A DNA stretch of 64,000 bases from Turicibacter sanguinis (GCF_013046825.1 NZ_CP053187.1:2080001-2144000), one strand, 5' to 3'; counted from the stretch's first letter, positions 28,892 through 36,880 are shown. Notes: generated by a model not told the origin, from the letters alone. Numbers and translations are program-made.

Positions 28892-29563
28892 TTACATCCC
28901 AAGATACTTAAGGTAGTCATTAATTGTCATCAGAGGCATATCTAGTTTTAACTTCGTCTCTTTCGTTATAGCTCTTTGTGTTGCCATTTCAAATCCTGCT
29001 AGTTCTACAGCAGCCAAGTATTCATCAACGATTGGCTTAATGTGGATATCTTTACTTTTTAACAGTTTGCCACAGTTCCTGTAAATTTCTAAAACAGGAT
29101 GACAGGGAGAAAAAACAGCTTTCATTGTTTCAAAATTATTGTTTCCAGGGAAACCAGAATTTGAGATGACAACGAATTGTTGTGTTTTTTGTACGGTATC
29201 GACAAGGTCAAAATTTTCATTTTGCTGAACGATTAATGGACTTTTCAATGGGATAAGACGGTCGACAAAGTTTTTTAGTACAGCTGTCATATTCCAAGTA
29301 TAAATTGGAGTTGCAAAGCAGACAACATCAGCAACCTTATATTTTGGAAGTAATGCTTCCATATCATCTTGCAGTATACATTTTCCTGGAGTTTTAAACC
29401 AACAGGTAAAGCAACCTTTACAGTGACCGATTTTTTTGTCAATGAGGAATATATTTTCAGTATCTGCACCGCCTCGTTTAGCACCACGTAAAAAAGCTTC
29501 TGCTATTACATTCGTGTGACTATTAGCTCCTGCAGGGCTACCATTAAAGATAATAAATTTCAT
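28892..29563 (-). CDS. flavodoxin-fold NAD(P)H reductase with iron-sulfur-flavoprotein cysteine motif
   Basis: A 223-residue protein starting MKFIIFNGSPAGANSHT, the FMN-binding start of the NADPH-dependent FMN reductase family. It has a compact cysteine motif C48-x2-C51-x2-C54-x7-C62 (HCKGCFTCWF...GKC), as in archaeal and clostridial iron-sulfur flavoproteins that bind a 4Fe-4S cluster. ATPIYTWNMTAVLKNFVDRL is a conserved family segment. The gene stands alone on the minus strand with GGAGATGATTT before the ATG. A role in redox or oxygen defence is likely but not shown. Confidence 0.85.
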   Translation of the reverse strand: MKFIIFNGSPAGANSHTNVIAEAFLRGAKRGGADTENIFLIDKKIGHCKGCFTCWFKTPGKCILQDDMEALLPKYKVADVVCFATPIYTWNMTAVLKNFVDRLIPLKSPLIVQQNENFDLVDTVQKTQQFVVISNSGFPGNNNFETMKAVFSPCHPVLEIYRNCGKLLKSKDIHIKPIVDEYLAAVELAGFEMATQRAITKETKLKLDMPLMTINDYLKYLGM

Positions 29564-29704
29564 AGGGAAATCATCTCCTTCTCTTAGCTGATGACTTTAT
29601 TATAAAGACGACAATAGATATGTTCAATCGACGCTCCGTAGAGTTAAAGATAGAAATGGTCATTCCTTCTTATAAAATATCCTCAATTTCGGTCAATGCA
29701 ATAA

Positions 29705-29730
29705 ATAAAAAAAGGCCTAGGGCCCTTTTT
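29705..29730 (-). terminator. terminator of the lipoprotein gene at 29729
   Basis: On the minus strand AAAAGGGCC, a CTA loop and GGCCTTTTTTT form a hairpin with T's, directly at the stop codon. Confidence 0.7.
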
Positions 29731-30457
29731 ATTCAATTGTTAAAAGATAGCTTTTCCAGTTTTCATAGGTTAAATCAGTTGCTTGGTTAATTAAATATTC
29801 TCCTTTTCCTGCATAGCTGTAAATTTGGTAACACATGCGGCTTTCACCTGGCAATAATTTAGTGTTTTCAGAACATGGAAGTACTTTTTCATTGTTGTAT
29901 TCAACGTGATAGTTTGCTAAATAATCGTTGTTCTCAACCCCCATGATGTAAGGAGTCGTTGAAAGTGGTTTAAGTTCTTGATCATCTTTAAAGACAGTCA
30001 TTAGAGTTAGAGGATGTTGCCCATATAGCCCAACTTCAAGTGTCTCATTGGTTGTATTTGTTTCGGTAAACCATAGTACTAACCCTTTTTTTGAACTTCC
30101 AAGTTCATCATCGACAATTTCAGCTTTGTCAAATGAGACCAATCCAAGGATTTGGTCGTCATTTTGAATGGTGATTTGATCACCGATAGTTAAGTGAGGG
30201 AGTGTTTCGTAGTCATGGCGTGATAATCCATTTTCAAGATAGAGTTGTGCTTCATTTACGATATAATCACTACTATCTATCAGTGTATTAACGGATGGTT
30301 CTTCTTCCTCTTCAATCGCAATATTTTCTTCGGCTGTTTCAATTTTTGTTGGGGATTCTTCTATGATTTCCGGCTGTGGTTGTGCATCTTCCATGACATT
30401 TTGTTTTTGATGACAGGCAGTTAAGAATAGTAAACTTAAGAGTAGTATTTTTTTCAT
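29729..30457 (-). CDS. lipoprotein, paralogue A
   Basis: A 242-residue secreted lipoprotein: MKKILLLSLLFLTACHQ with Cys15, an acidic linker (EEEEEPSV), then a domain of about 170 residues. The domain includes YLENGLSRHDYETLPHL, GSSKKGLVLWFTETN and CYQIYSYAGKGEYLINQATD. The upstream gene encodes the same domain. The start at 30457 follows GAAAGGG; a TTG at 30475 is less likely. Extended -10 TGCTATAAT (30490-30498 minus) lies upstream. No family name is assigned; it may bind cell-wall or extracellular ligands. Confidence 0.8.
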   Translation of the reverse strand: MKKILLLSLLFLTACHQKQNVMEDAQPQPEIIEESPTKIETAEENIAIEEEEEPSVNTLIDSSDYIVNEAQLYLENGLSRHDYETLPHLTIGDQITIQNDDQILGLVSFDKAEIVDDELGSSKKGLVLWFTETNTTNETLEVGLYGQHPLTLMTVFKDDQELKPLSTTPYIMGVENNDYLANYHVEYNNEKVLPCSENTKLLPGESRMCYQIYSYAGKGEYLINQATDLTYENWKSYLLTIE

Positions 30458-30489
30458 GTTGGTAATCCCTTTCAATTCTATGATATGAA

Positions 30490-30498
30490 ATTATAGCA
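30490..30498 (-). promoter_or_regulatory. extended -10 promoter of lipoprotein A
   Basis: TGCTATAAT on the minus strand, 33 bases before the start codon. No good -35 is seen. Confidence 0.45.
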
Positions 30499-30574
30499 TA
30501 TTGATAGATGATTAAGGTTAAATTTACAATATTAATAATAAAATTCCATAACTTTGTTATAATTTGGCGAAAAA

Positions 30575-30605
30575 AAATAAGGTCACCGTTAGGGTGGCCT
30601 TATTT
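30575..30605 (-). terminator. terminator of lipoprotein B
   Basis: On the minus strand AATAAGG-CACC pairs with GGTG-CCTTATT, with one mismatch, and then runs into T's. The 5' arm contains the stop codon. Confidence 0.8.
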
Positions 30606-31445
30606 TACTTCAATCAAAAAGCTTTGATAGTTACTATAAGTGTTATCTAGCGCTTGATTGATGAGATATTCTCCCTTCCCAGCATAGCTATAATGGTTAT
30701 AGCACAGACGACTTTTTCCTGGCTCTAGCGTATTAGGGGTAGAACAAGCTTCTACCTTTGCTTGTTGTTGAGTGAACTCGACATGCTGTGTTTGAAGATA
30801 ATCTTCATCTGCAAATTTTAGGTTTAGTTCATCTGCAGGCATCAGTTTAAGTTCATCTTCTCCATAGAAAACACTTGTATTGACAACTGGATCTAACACG
30901 CGTCCTGCTAATCCAACGTGAATTTCCTGATCACTAATATTAGTTTCTTTGTAGTAAAAGGCAATGCCTTTACGTCCACTTTTTTGATGGTCATCAATAA
31001 TTTCATAATGATCAAATTGAACGGTTGCATAATCTGTTTCACCATTATTAAGGGTGATGACATCATTAGAATTTAGATAGGGTAGTGTTTCATAATAGGC
31101 ACGTCCCACTCCGTTTTCTAAATAAAGTGAAGGGGTATTTTGATTAGGAGATTCAAGGGAGGGTTGGATGGAATGTGTTGAAGGATTGTCCTCATTATTT
31201 GATGGTTTTTCTTCATCTGATAAAAGAGGAGAGTCGAATTCTTCTTCTTTGTTTGGAAGAGTCATTTGACTAGGATTTTGTAGGGAAACTGAGGTAGATT
31301 GGGGTTCCTCAGTTGGGAATTCAATCTGCGTGAGTTTCAGTGGCATGCCTGGGGTGTTGAGTAAGACAAGTTCGGGTACAGGGGTAGAACAAGCACTGAG
31401 TAGGGATAGCTCACAGATTAAAAATAGAATGCCTAGAGGTTTCAT
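30600..31445 (-). CDS. lipoprotein, paralogue B
   Basis: A 281-residue lipoprotein: MKPLGILFLICELSLLSACS with Cys19, a Pro/Ser/Asn-rich linker of about 85 residues, then the same domain as paralogue A. Matching parts are YLENGVGRAYYETLPYL, SGRKGIAFYYKETN and CYNHYSYAGKGEYLINQALD. The linker is longer and unlike that of A, whereas the domain is close, so the pair arose by tandem duplication and then diverged in the linker. AAAGGGGG precedes the ATG. It has its own promoter and terminator. Confidence 0.8.
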   Translation of the reverse strand: MKPLGILFLICELSLLSACSTPVPELVLLNTPGMPLKLTQIEFPTEEPQSTSVSLQNPSQMTLPNKEEEFDSPLLSDEEKPSNNEDNPSTHSIQPSLESPNQNTPSLYLENGVGRAYYETLPYLNSNDVITLNNGETDYATVQFDHYEIIDDHQKSGRKGIAFYYKETNISDQEIHVGLAGRVLDPVVNTSVFYGEDELKLMPADELNLKFADEDYLQTQHVEFTQQQAKVEACSTPNTLEPGKSRLCYNHYSYAGKGEYLINQALDNTYSNYQSFLIEVK

Positions 31446-31471
31446 AATTGCCCCCTTTCATAACGAATTTA

Positions 31472-31500
31472 ATTATAGCGGTTAAAAGGGCACCTGACAA
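31472..31500 (-). promoter_or_regulatory. promoter of lipoprotein B
   Basis: On the minus strand TTGTCA (31500-31495) and TATAAT (31477-31472) are 17 bases apart. Strong match. Confidence 0.75.
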
Positions 31501-31695
31501 TTGGAAGTATTGAAAGAAAAGATATTTTTTTGAAGAAAACGTCTAAAAAAATAAACGAAGTATGACGAGCTGTCATAAGCTATAGTAAGAAAGTTTAGTA
31601 GGAGATGATGAGATTCATTAGAAGTAAAAATTTTGAGAAATAATAAAAATTATGGCTTAGAATGGATATTTTAGCAATATAATGACGATAATAAA

Positions 31696-31711
31696 AAGTA
31701 AGCGTTTAAAT
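31696..31711 (+). promoter_or_regulatory. weak cre-like element
   Basis: AAGTAAGCGTTTAAAT shares GTAAGCG with the two cre-like sites at 18950 and 24558 and lies 21 bases before the next gene start. The match to the cre consensus is weaker. Confidence 0.3.
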
Positions 31712-31731
31712 CTCGTAAAAAGGAGGTGAAA

Positions 31732-32451
31732 ATGATGAAGTGGTTAGTGAACGAAAGTGATCATTATGTGTTTCATGTACATGCGGGCAGTTTGGCGCAG
31801 AAGGATATTGAAGAGATTATGGAGTATCAAGAGCATTGCCTGAAGTATGTGTTACAGGTTTTAAGACTTGAGTTGGAAGAGAAAATTCATTATTTTTTAT
31901 GTGATAGTTTAGATGAGGTTGGAATGTATTATGGTGATTATGTTCCGTGTAGTAGTTTTTTTCGTGATCCATTTGAGATTTATGCAGTCTATAGTCGGAA
32001 ACAAAAAGCGATTGGCTTTCATCAAGATGTGTTGTTGTTAGCTAATTTAATTAATCGACCAAATGCAGTGGCCATTCGAGAAGGGTTAGCGATGTTTTTT
32101 AATAAGAAATGGTTTGGTGTTCATAATTTTGAGTGGGTTCTTTATTGGTTAGAGAATGACCAGTATGTTTCATTACAACGTTTGATGAAAGACGAGTATT
32201 TTTATGATTATCCCCCTTATTTAACGTATCCTGTCGTCGGTGCTTTTACGCAATATCTCATTATGACATACGGAATGGATAAATATTTATCATTTTATCG
32301 ATTAAATGAATCAACGGTTAATAAACGATTTAAGGAAATGTACGGGGAGGGAATTAAGACGATTGAAAAAGAGTTTTTAGATTATGTGAGATTATTTAAA
32401 TTGGATTATGCGATGAAAGAGCGGATTATCGAATTAATCAGTGAAATGTAA
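31732..32451 (+). CDS. peptidase-MA-like protein without the HExxH motif
   Basis: A 239-residue cytosolic protein. The pattern VAIREGLAMFFNKKWFG, then YPVVGAFTQYLIMTYGMDKYLSFYRL (given here in parts YPVVGAFTQYLI and TYGMDKYLSFYRL), resembles the EGLA region and following helices of MA-clan metallopeptidases. The position that should hold HExxH reads HQDVLL, so the zinc site is incomplete. It may be a non-catalytic relative. Starts at 31732 or 31735 both fit AGGAGG. A strong terminator follows. Confidence 0.6.
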   Translation: MMKWLVNESDHYVFHVHAGSLAQKDIEEIMEYQEHCLKYVLQVLRLELEEKIHYFLCDSLDEVGMYYGDYVPCSSFFRDPFEIYAVYSRKQKAIGFHQDVLLLANLINRPNAVAIREGLAMFFNKKWFGVHNFEWVLYWLENDQYVSLQRLMKDEYFYDYPPYLTYPVVGAFTQYLIMTYGMDKYLSFYRLNESTVNKRFKEMYGEGIKTIEKEFLDYVRLFKLDYAMKERIIELISEM

Positions 32452-32489
32452 GATGTCATCTCTTAAGAGGAAGAGATGACATCTTTTAT
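32451..32489 (+). terminator. terminator after the peptidase-like gene
   Basis: Perfect fourteen-pair stem AGATGTCATCTCTT/AAGAGATGACATCT (32451-32464 with 32471-32484) and T's. Confidence 0.88.
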
Positions 32490-32496
32490 GTTTTGA

Positions 32497-32525
32497 TTGA
32501 CAGTAGATAAAAAATGAATTACAAT
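32497..32525 (+). promoter_or_regulatory. promoter of ohrR
   Basis: TTGACA at 32497-32502 and TACAAT at 32520-32525, 17 bases apart. The -35 is a perfect consensus. Confidence 0.75.
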
Positions 32526-32542
32526 GACTATAATATTGATTT

Positions 32543-32565
32543 TATACAATTAAATTTCATAAAAT
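32543..32565 (+). promoter_or_regulatory. OhrR operator-like site 1
   Basis: Contains TACAATTAAATTTCA, which matches the Bacillus OhrR box TACAATTAAATTGTA at 13 of 15 positions. It lies between the predicted transcription start and the ohrR start codon. It is nearly identical to a site before the peroxidase gene. Confidence 0.7.
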
Positions 32566-32581
32566 CATATGAGGTGAAATG

Positions 32582-33013
32582 ATGAACAAATATGAAGCAT
32601 TAAAATTAGAGAATCAGTTGTGCTTTGCTTTATATGCGACATCTCGTGAAGTCATTAAGTTATATAAACCATTTTTAGATGCGTTTGGCTTAACGTATAC
32701 GCAATATATTACATTGCTTGTTTTATGGGAAAAGGAAGCTATCTCATTTAAGGATTTAGGACAGGCTTTGCATTTAGATTCAGGTACGTTAACGCCGCTC
32801 ATTAAAAAATTAGAAGCGATGAAATTAGTCATCAAATATCGTGATCCACAAGATGACCGTGTCGTGATTGTGGAATTAACCGAAGATGGGCGTGTGTTAA
32901 AAGATGAAATGGTAGATATTCCAAATCAATTATTCTGTCGTGTTGGTGGCGAGGTAGAAGAGTACGCTAGCTTGAAATCATCACTGGAATCTTTATTAAA
33001 GAAATTGAGTTAA
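32582..33013 (+). CDS. ohrR: OhrR-type organic peroxide-sensing MarR regulator
   Basis: A 143-residue winged-helix repressor. The N-terminal LCFALYATSREVIKLY contains Cys14 at the place of the peroxide-reactive Cys15 of Bacillus OhrR. GLTYTQYITLLVLWE and the wing DPQDDRVVIVELTEDG follow. Oxidation of the cysteine would release DNA and induce peroxide defence. Start 32582 is preferred over 32579 by distance from GAGGTGA. The target is probably its own gene and the glutathione peroxidase 78 bases downstream, since both carry the same site. Confidence 0.9.
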   Translation: MNKYEALKLENQLCFALYATSREVIKLYKPFLDAFGLTYTQYITLLVLWEKEAISFKDLGQALHLDSGTLTPLIKKLEAMKLVIKYRDPQDDRVVIVELTEDGRVLKDEMVDIPNQLFCRVGGEVEEYASLKSSLESLLKKLS

Positions 33014-33050
33014 ATCACGGATTTAACTTTAATTTTTTCTAAATTAATTG

Positions 33051-33073
33051 TATAAAATTAAATTTGATAAAAT
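33051..33073 (+). promoter_or_regulatory. OhrR operator-like site 2
   Basis: Bases 33051-33073 match 32543-32565 at 21 of 23 positions, ending 18 bases before the peroxidase start. Confidence 0.65.
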
Positions 33074-33091
33074 TAGAAAGAAGGAATGAAA

Positions 33092-33568
33092 ATGAATTTT
33101 TATCATTTAGAAGCGAAGAAAATGAATGGACAAATGGTTCGAATGGATGAATATCAAGGAAAAGTGGTATTGATTGTCAATACAGCGAGTAAGTGTGGAT
33201 TAACACCTCAATTTAAAGAATTAGAAGCTCTTTATCAAGATTATAAACCTCAAGGGTTTGAAGTACTTGGCTTTCCATGTAATCAATTTGCAAAACAAGA
33301 TTCAGGAAGTAATAAAGAGATTCATGAGTTTTGCCAACTGAATTATGGCGTGAGTTTTACAATGTTTGAAAAAATAGAAGTGAATGGGGAAGGAGCACAT
33401 CCACTTTATCGATTTTTAAAAAAGGAAGCAAAAGGACTGTTTAGCTCAGAGATTAAGTGGAATTTTACGAAGTTTTTAATTGATCAAAATGGTCGTGTCA
33501 TTAGACGATATGCCCCAACGGTAAAACCTTCAAAGATTGAAGCAGATATTCAAAAATTATTAAAGTAA
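33092..33568 (+). CDS. glutathione-peroxidase-family thiol peroxidase (BsaA/Gpx)
   Basis: A 158-residue cytosolic peroxidase that reduces organic and hydrogen peroxides. The peroxidatic residue is Cys35 in [12 protein letters not shown], not selenocysteine. [13 protein letters not shown] and [12 protein letters not shown] hold the Gln and Trp of the active site. Most bacterial members use thioredoxin. The start at 33092 fits AAGGA at 33081; 33086 is too close. Regulation by the neighbouring OhrR is suggested by the shared operator. Confidence 0.92.
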   Translation: MNFYHLEAKKMNGQMVRMDEYQGKVVLIVNTASKCGLTPQFKELEALYQDYKPQGFEVLGFPCNQFAKQDSGSNKEIHEFCQLNYGVSFTMFEKIEVNGEGAHPLYRFLKKEAKGLFSSEIKWNFTKFLIDQNGRVIRRYAPTVKPSKIEADIQKLLK

Positions 33569-33637
33569 GGAAAAATTAGATGAAGCGTCAAATGGTTTAT
33601 AGGCTAAATTTTTTCAACAGGATTTGAAACGGTAACA

Positions 33638-33745
33638 GGGGATACTAAATGGTTACTAGTGGATCGTGTAGGAAATGTTGTGGTGCGTTTTACACCGATA
33701 ATGAAACGAGAATAATTAGAAGATGCCATTAAAGAATTAATTTAA
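33638..33745 (+). pseudogene. C-terminal remnant of a second glutathione peroxidase
   Basis: The frame reads GDTKWLLVDRVGNVVVRFTP then a TAA at 33713-33715 and LEDAIKELI. This is the end of a Gpx protein (KW-x-LVDR-GNVV-RF-P ... L-x2-AIKELI) with a stop inside. The sequence between the intact gene and this remnant (33569-33637) shows no clear coding. It is either a duplicated gene mostly lost or an older copy beside a newer one. Confidence 0.7.
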
Positions 33746-33766
33746 TGAGTCGTAATAAGTAAGATT

Positions 33767-33803
33767 AAAAAAGATTGAGTTTTCTAAAGACTCAATCTTT
33801 TTT
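33767..33803 (+). terminator. terminator after the peroxidase region
   Basis: AAAAAGATTGAGT pairs with ACTCAATCTTTTT, followed by T's. Confidence 0.85.
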
Positions 33804-33884
33804 ATGACGATTATTTAAAACAAAAGACTGGTTCTACAAATGGTGGCTTAGGTATAGCATTTAATAAAGAAGGAGTTGATTTAA

Positions 33885-34415
33885 ATGTTACAAACAGAGC
33901 GATTAATCATTAGGAGATTTACGAAAGAAGATTGGCAGGATTTGTATGAATACTTGCGTGATGAGGAAGTTGTTCAATTTGAGCCTTATGAGGTTTATAC
34001 TGAAGAGCAAGCCAAACAAGAGACGCTCAAACGAGTAAATGACGATTGTTTTTTTGCAGTTTGTTTGAAAGCAGATGGAACAGTCATTGGGAATTTAACG
34101 TTAATTGAAGGAGCATTTCAAACATGGGAAGTAGGGTTTGTTTTTAATCGTCAGTATCAACGTAAAGGTTACGCAACAGAAAGTGTCAAAGCGTTAATGA
34201 ATTATGCTTTTACTCATTTAGGTGCTAGACGAATTGTTGCGATGTGTAGTCCATTAAATGAACCATCTTGGAAGTTGTTAGAACGAATTGGGATGCGTTA
34301 TGAGGGGACATTGTTACAAAATGTGTACTTTAAGAAGGATGAAGAAGGAAAGCCGATTTGGTTAGATACCTACGAGTATGCCATCTTAAAATCTGAATGG
34401 ATAAAACAGGGATAA
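33885..34415 (+). CDS. GNAT-family N-acetyltransferase (RimJ/RimL type)
   Basis: A 176-residue acetyl-CoA-dependent transferase. It starts LQTERLIIRRFTKEDW, the common beginning of the RimJ group. The acetyl-CoA binding motif QYQRKGYATESVKALMNYAF is near the middle, and the C-terminal NEPSWKLLERIGMRYEG is typical. AAGGAG lies 12 bases before the ATG. The substrate is unknown: protein N-terminus or small amine. A hairpin overlapping the stop ends the unit. Confidence 0.9.
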   Translation: MLQTERLIIRRFTKEDWQDLYEYLRDEEVVQFEPYEVYTEEQAKQETLKRVNDDCFFAVCLKADGTVIGNLTLIEGAFQTWEVGFVFNRQYQRKGYATESVKALMNYAFTHLGARRIVAMCSPLNEPSWKLLERIGMRYEGTLLQNVYFKKDEEGKPIWLDTYEYAILKSEWIKQG

Positions 34416-34430
34416 CCTGTTTTTTTTATG
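34403..34430 (+). terminator. terminator of the acetyltransferase gene
   Basis: Eight-pair stem AAAACAGG/CCTGTTTT (34403-34410 with 34416-34423) then T's. The stop codon is in the loop. Confidence 0.8.
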
Positions 34431-34460
34431 GGGTTGTTTCGTTTAAAATAGAAATAATAA

Positions 34461-34499
34461 AACATTGTTACGTTAAAGTATTCACAACGAAACAATGTT
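34461..34499. promoter_or_regulatory. inverted repeat around the bactofilin promoter
   Basis: AACATTGTT (34461-34469) and AACAATGTT (34491-34499) are exact reverse complements. Inner arms CGTT and AACG extend the symmetry with one A-A mismatch. The repeat encloses the -35 and ends just before the -10, so a bound regulator would cover the promoter. Confidence 0.55.
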
Positions 34500-34509
34500 A
34501 TGCTATATT
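34481..34509 (+). promoter_or_regulatory. promoter of the bactofilin operon
   Basis: TTCACA at 34481-34486 and TATATT at 34504-34509, 17 bases apart, 42 bases before the first start codon. Confidence 0.65.
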
Positions 34510-34550
34510 AATAGTATGATGAAACAAACCCTATTCAAAGGATGATTAAA

Positions 34551-35402
34551 ATGGACCATAAAAAACAAAATTTAAATATAAGTTCAAAGCTTCATTTAGT
34601 AGGTGGAGATTATAAGAAAGTTCATATTTCTGGTAGTGGCACGTTTAGTGGGGATTTAAACTGCGATACTTTTCAAACGAGCGGCAAAGCAAACCTAGAA
34701 GGAAATTTGCTAACCAATCAGTTTTATAGTAGTGGGAAGGTATTATCAACTGGAGCTCTAAGTTGCCAAGAAGAAATTAAAGTGAGTGGAAAAGCTTGTT
34801 TTGAGAAATCTGTTACGGCAAAAGAAATCATTGTATCGGGAATATTGGAATCATTTGAACAGATAAGCGGTGAGAAAGTAAAAGTGTCGGGACGTGTGCG
34901 TGCTAAGTCGATGAAAGCTGATGAGGTTTTTATCTCAGGTTCAATGAATGTTCAAGAGTTACTTCAAGCACAAGAGTTAACAGTAAGTGGTTGGTTGAAC
35001 GTATCAGGAGGGATCGAAGTGGAACAGATTAAAGTAGCCGGCCATGTCAGTTGTGAAGGATTACTAAGTGGTGAGAGCGTTAGGCTTGAGGCAATGAGTG
35101 GTTCAACATTTAAAGAAATTGGGGCAACAGAAGTTGAAATCATGCGTTCATCGATGGAGAGTGGCATGACCCAGATGGTTGGGTCACTTTTAAATACGCT
35201 GATGGGAGGATTATCGCCACTTAAAAAAGTAAGTGGAGAGTTAATTGAGGCGGATACAATCAGCGTAGAATATGCAAAAATTTCAAAAATTAGTGGGCAT
35301 GATATCATCATTGGACCTAATTGTGTGATTGATGAGATTGAGTATAGTGGCAGTTTGAGTATTGATGAATCGTCAGTTGTTCATCATCAAGTAATGGTAT
35401 AG
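34551..35402 (+). CDS. bactofilin-like polymer-forming protein 1
   Basis: A 283-residue protein made of short beta-helix repeats of the type SG-x-G-x-(hydrophobic)-x-G, as in bactofilins and Bacillus YhbE/YhbF. Near residues 195-225 a hydrophobic insertion (GMTQMVGSLLNTLMGGLSPL) separates the repeat body from a conserved end, VEYAKISKISGHDIIIGPNC and VIDEIEYSG. Bactofilins polymerise as cytoskeletal scaffolds at the membrane. The start is 34551, because AAAGG adjoins the earlier ATG at 34542. It is the first of four genes spaced by 8-13 bases. Confidence 0.85.
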   Translation: MDHKKQNLNISSKLHLVGGDYKKVHISGSGTFSGDLNCDTFQTSGKANLEGNLLTNQFYSSGKVLSTGALSCQEEIKVSGKACFEKSVTAKEIIVSGILESFEQISGEKVKVSGRVRAKSMKADEVFISGSMNVQELLQAQELTVSGWLNVSGGIEVEQIKVAGHVSCEGLLSGESVRLEAMSGSTFKEIGATEVEIMRSSMESGMTQMVGSLLNTLMGGLSPLKKVSGELIEADTISVEYAKISKISGHDIIIGPNCVIDEIEYSGSLSIDESSVVHHQVMV

Positions 35403-35412
35403 GAGGTAAAAA

Positions 35413-36078
35413 ATGATGAGAAGTTTAAAAATGAATGGTGCAGGAAGTAGTGGCGGTGGTGTTTTTAAAGAGGTTATGTTAGAAGGTGCTCATAAAATTA
35501 CAGGAGATATCGACTGTGAGAATTTTCATACGGCAGGAACGTGCAAGGCTTTAGGTCACATTTCTTGTTTAACGTTTAACGGAGCAGGAGCTATGACGCT
35601 TCAGGGCATTAAGACAAAAGAGATGTCGGTAGTGGGATCTTGTACCTGTCATGGAACAGTTGATGGTGAAGTGTTACAGGTGGAAGGGTATTTAAGTGCA
35701 GATGAAGAAATAAATGCTGAAGACATTCGAATCGAAGGAAAGTTTAAAGTATTAGGTGTGATGAATGCAGAAAAGGTAACCTTGTTATTGCATGAACCAT
35801 CAAGTGTAATGGAAATTGGAGCCGGAAAGATTGAGGTTAGAAAATTAACGAAAAAATCTAAATCATGGAATATCTTTACGATGTTTAAAATAAAGAAAGT
35901 GGCGTTAGAGGCAAATCTGATGGAGGCTGATGAGATTTATTTAGAGTATGGTCATGTTAAAAAGGTATGTGGCGATCAGGTGGTGATTGGACCTCATTGT
36001 ATGATTGAGGAAGTGGAGTACCGAGGAGAGATTGATATCCATCCGACTTCGAAAGTTAAGCGTCAAAAACAAATTTAA
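35413..36078 (+). CDS. bactofilin-like polymer-forming protein 2
   Basis: A 221-residue paralogue with the same beta-helix repeats (GGGVFKEVMLEGAHKITGDI) and the same ending, LEYGHVKKVCGDQVVIGPHC and MIEEVEY. In place of the hydrophobic insertion of protein 1 it has a basic-aromatic stretch SKSWNIFTMFKIKK, which could be an amphipathic membrane-binding helix. AGGAGG lies six bases before the ATG. In Bacillus subtilis two such proteins are encoded beside yhbD and affect flagellar motility; whether this organism is motile is unknown. Confidence 0.85.
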   Translation: MMRSLKMNGAGSSGGGVFKEVMLEGAHKITGDIDCENFHTAGTCKALGHISCLTFNGAGAMTLQGIKTKEMSVVGSCTCHGTVDGEVLQVEGYLSADEEINAEDIRIEGKFKVLGVMNAEKVTLLLHEPSSVMEIGAGKIEVRKLTKKSKSWNIFTMFKIKKVALEANLMEADEIYLEYGHVKKVCGDQVVIGPHCMIEEVEYRGEIDIHPTSKVKRQKQI

Positions 36079-36091
36079 GGAGGTTTGAAAG

Positions 36092-36880
36092 ATGGCGGAG
36101 CATTTAAAGATATATGGTGATGCAACCGTTGGTGGAGGAACCTTTGATAAGGTTCGTATTTATGGTGATGGATTGATTACAACAGATCTTATAGCTAACA
36201 GTATTAAAGTTTATGGTGATGCGACGTTTGAGGGACGTGTTGAGGCCAATTTGATTAAGGTCATGGGGGATTGTGAGTTTAAAGGGCATGTGACGTGTCA
36301 GACGGTTGCAATTTATGGTGATACGACGTTTGAAGGAAGTGTTGCAATTAAGTTGTTAAAGATTCGTGGGATGGCGACACTTAATGAATCAAGTGTGATT
36401 GAAAGTATTCAAAGTATGGGAGCTTGCGTGGTCAATGGGACATTAAAAGGTGAACGTTTGACGAGCTATGGATCACTTGATGGGGATGGAACGATAAAGG
36501 TTCATACCTTAATGTCACAAGGTGAGATTCGAACACGAGGTGAACTTGAGGGTGAGTATTTAAATATTTATGGTGCGATTCATAATGCGAAGTTAATTAA
36601 TGGTGAAGAAATTCATATTGTGTTAAATGAACATTGTCGCTGTGAAAGTATTGGGGCAACGAAGTTAACGGTGAGTCCGTCTAAGAAAAAACGAGTTCGT
36701 AAGACGTTGACGGTGAATCAAATTGAAGGTGATGAGATAAATCTGACGTATACGAAAGCGAAAAAGGTTCACGGTGATAAGGTGATGATTGGAGCGGAGT
36801 GTACGGTTGATTATGTGGAGTATTCAACTGATTTAACAACACATCCTACAGCAAAGATTAAACAACAAGATAGAAATTAG
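36092..36880 (+). CDS. bactofilin-like polymer-forming protein 3
   Basis: A 262-residue paralogue with regular repeats built around IYGDATVGGGTFDKVRIYGD and KVYGDATFEGRVEANLIKV; YGD recurs about every 18 residues. The linker before the conserved end is strongly basic (SPSKKKRVRKTL), again different from the other two. The end reads LTYTKAKKVHGDKVMIGAEC and TVDYVEYS. AAGGAGG precedes the ATG. The three proteins probably co-assemble. Confidence 0.85.
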   Translation: MAEHLKIYGDATVGGGTFDKVRIYGDGLITTDLIANSIKVYGDATFEGRVEANLIKVMGDCEFKGHVTCQTVAIYGDTTFEGSVAIKLLKIRGMATLNESSVIESIQSMGACVVNGTLKGERLTSYGSLDGDGTIKVHTLMSQGEIRTRGELEGEYLNIYGAIHNAKLINGEEIHIVLNEHCRCESIGATKLTVSPSKKKRVRKTLTVNQIEGDEINLTYTKAKKVHGDKVMIGAECTVDYVEYSTDLTTHPTAKIKQQDRN

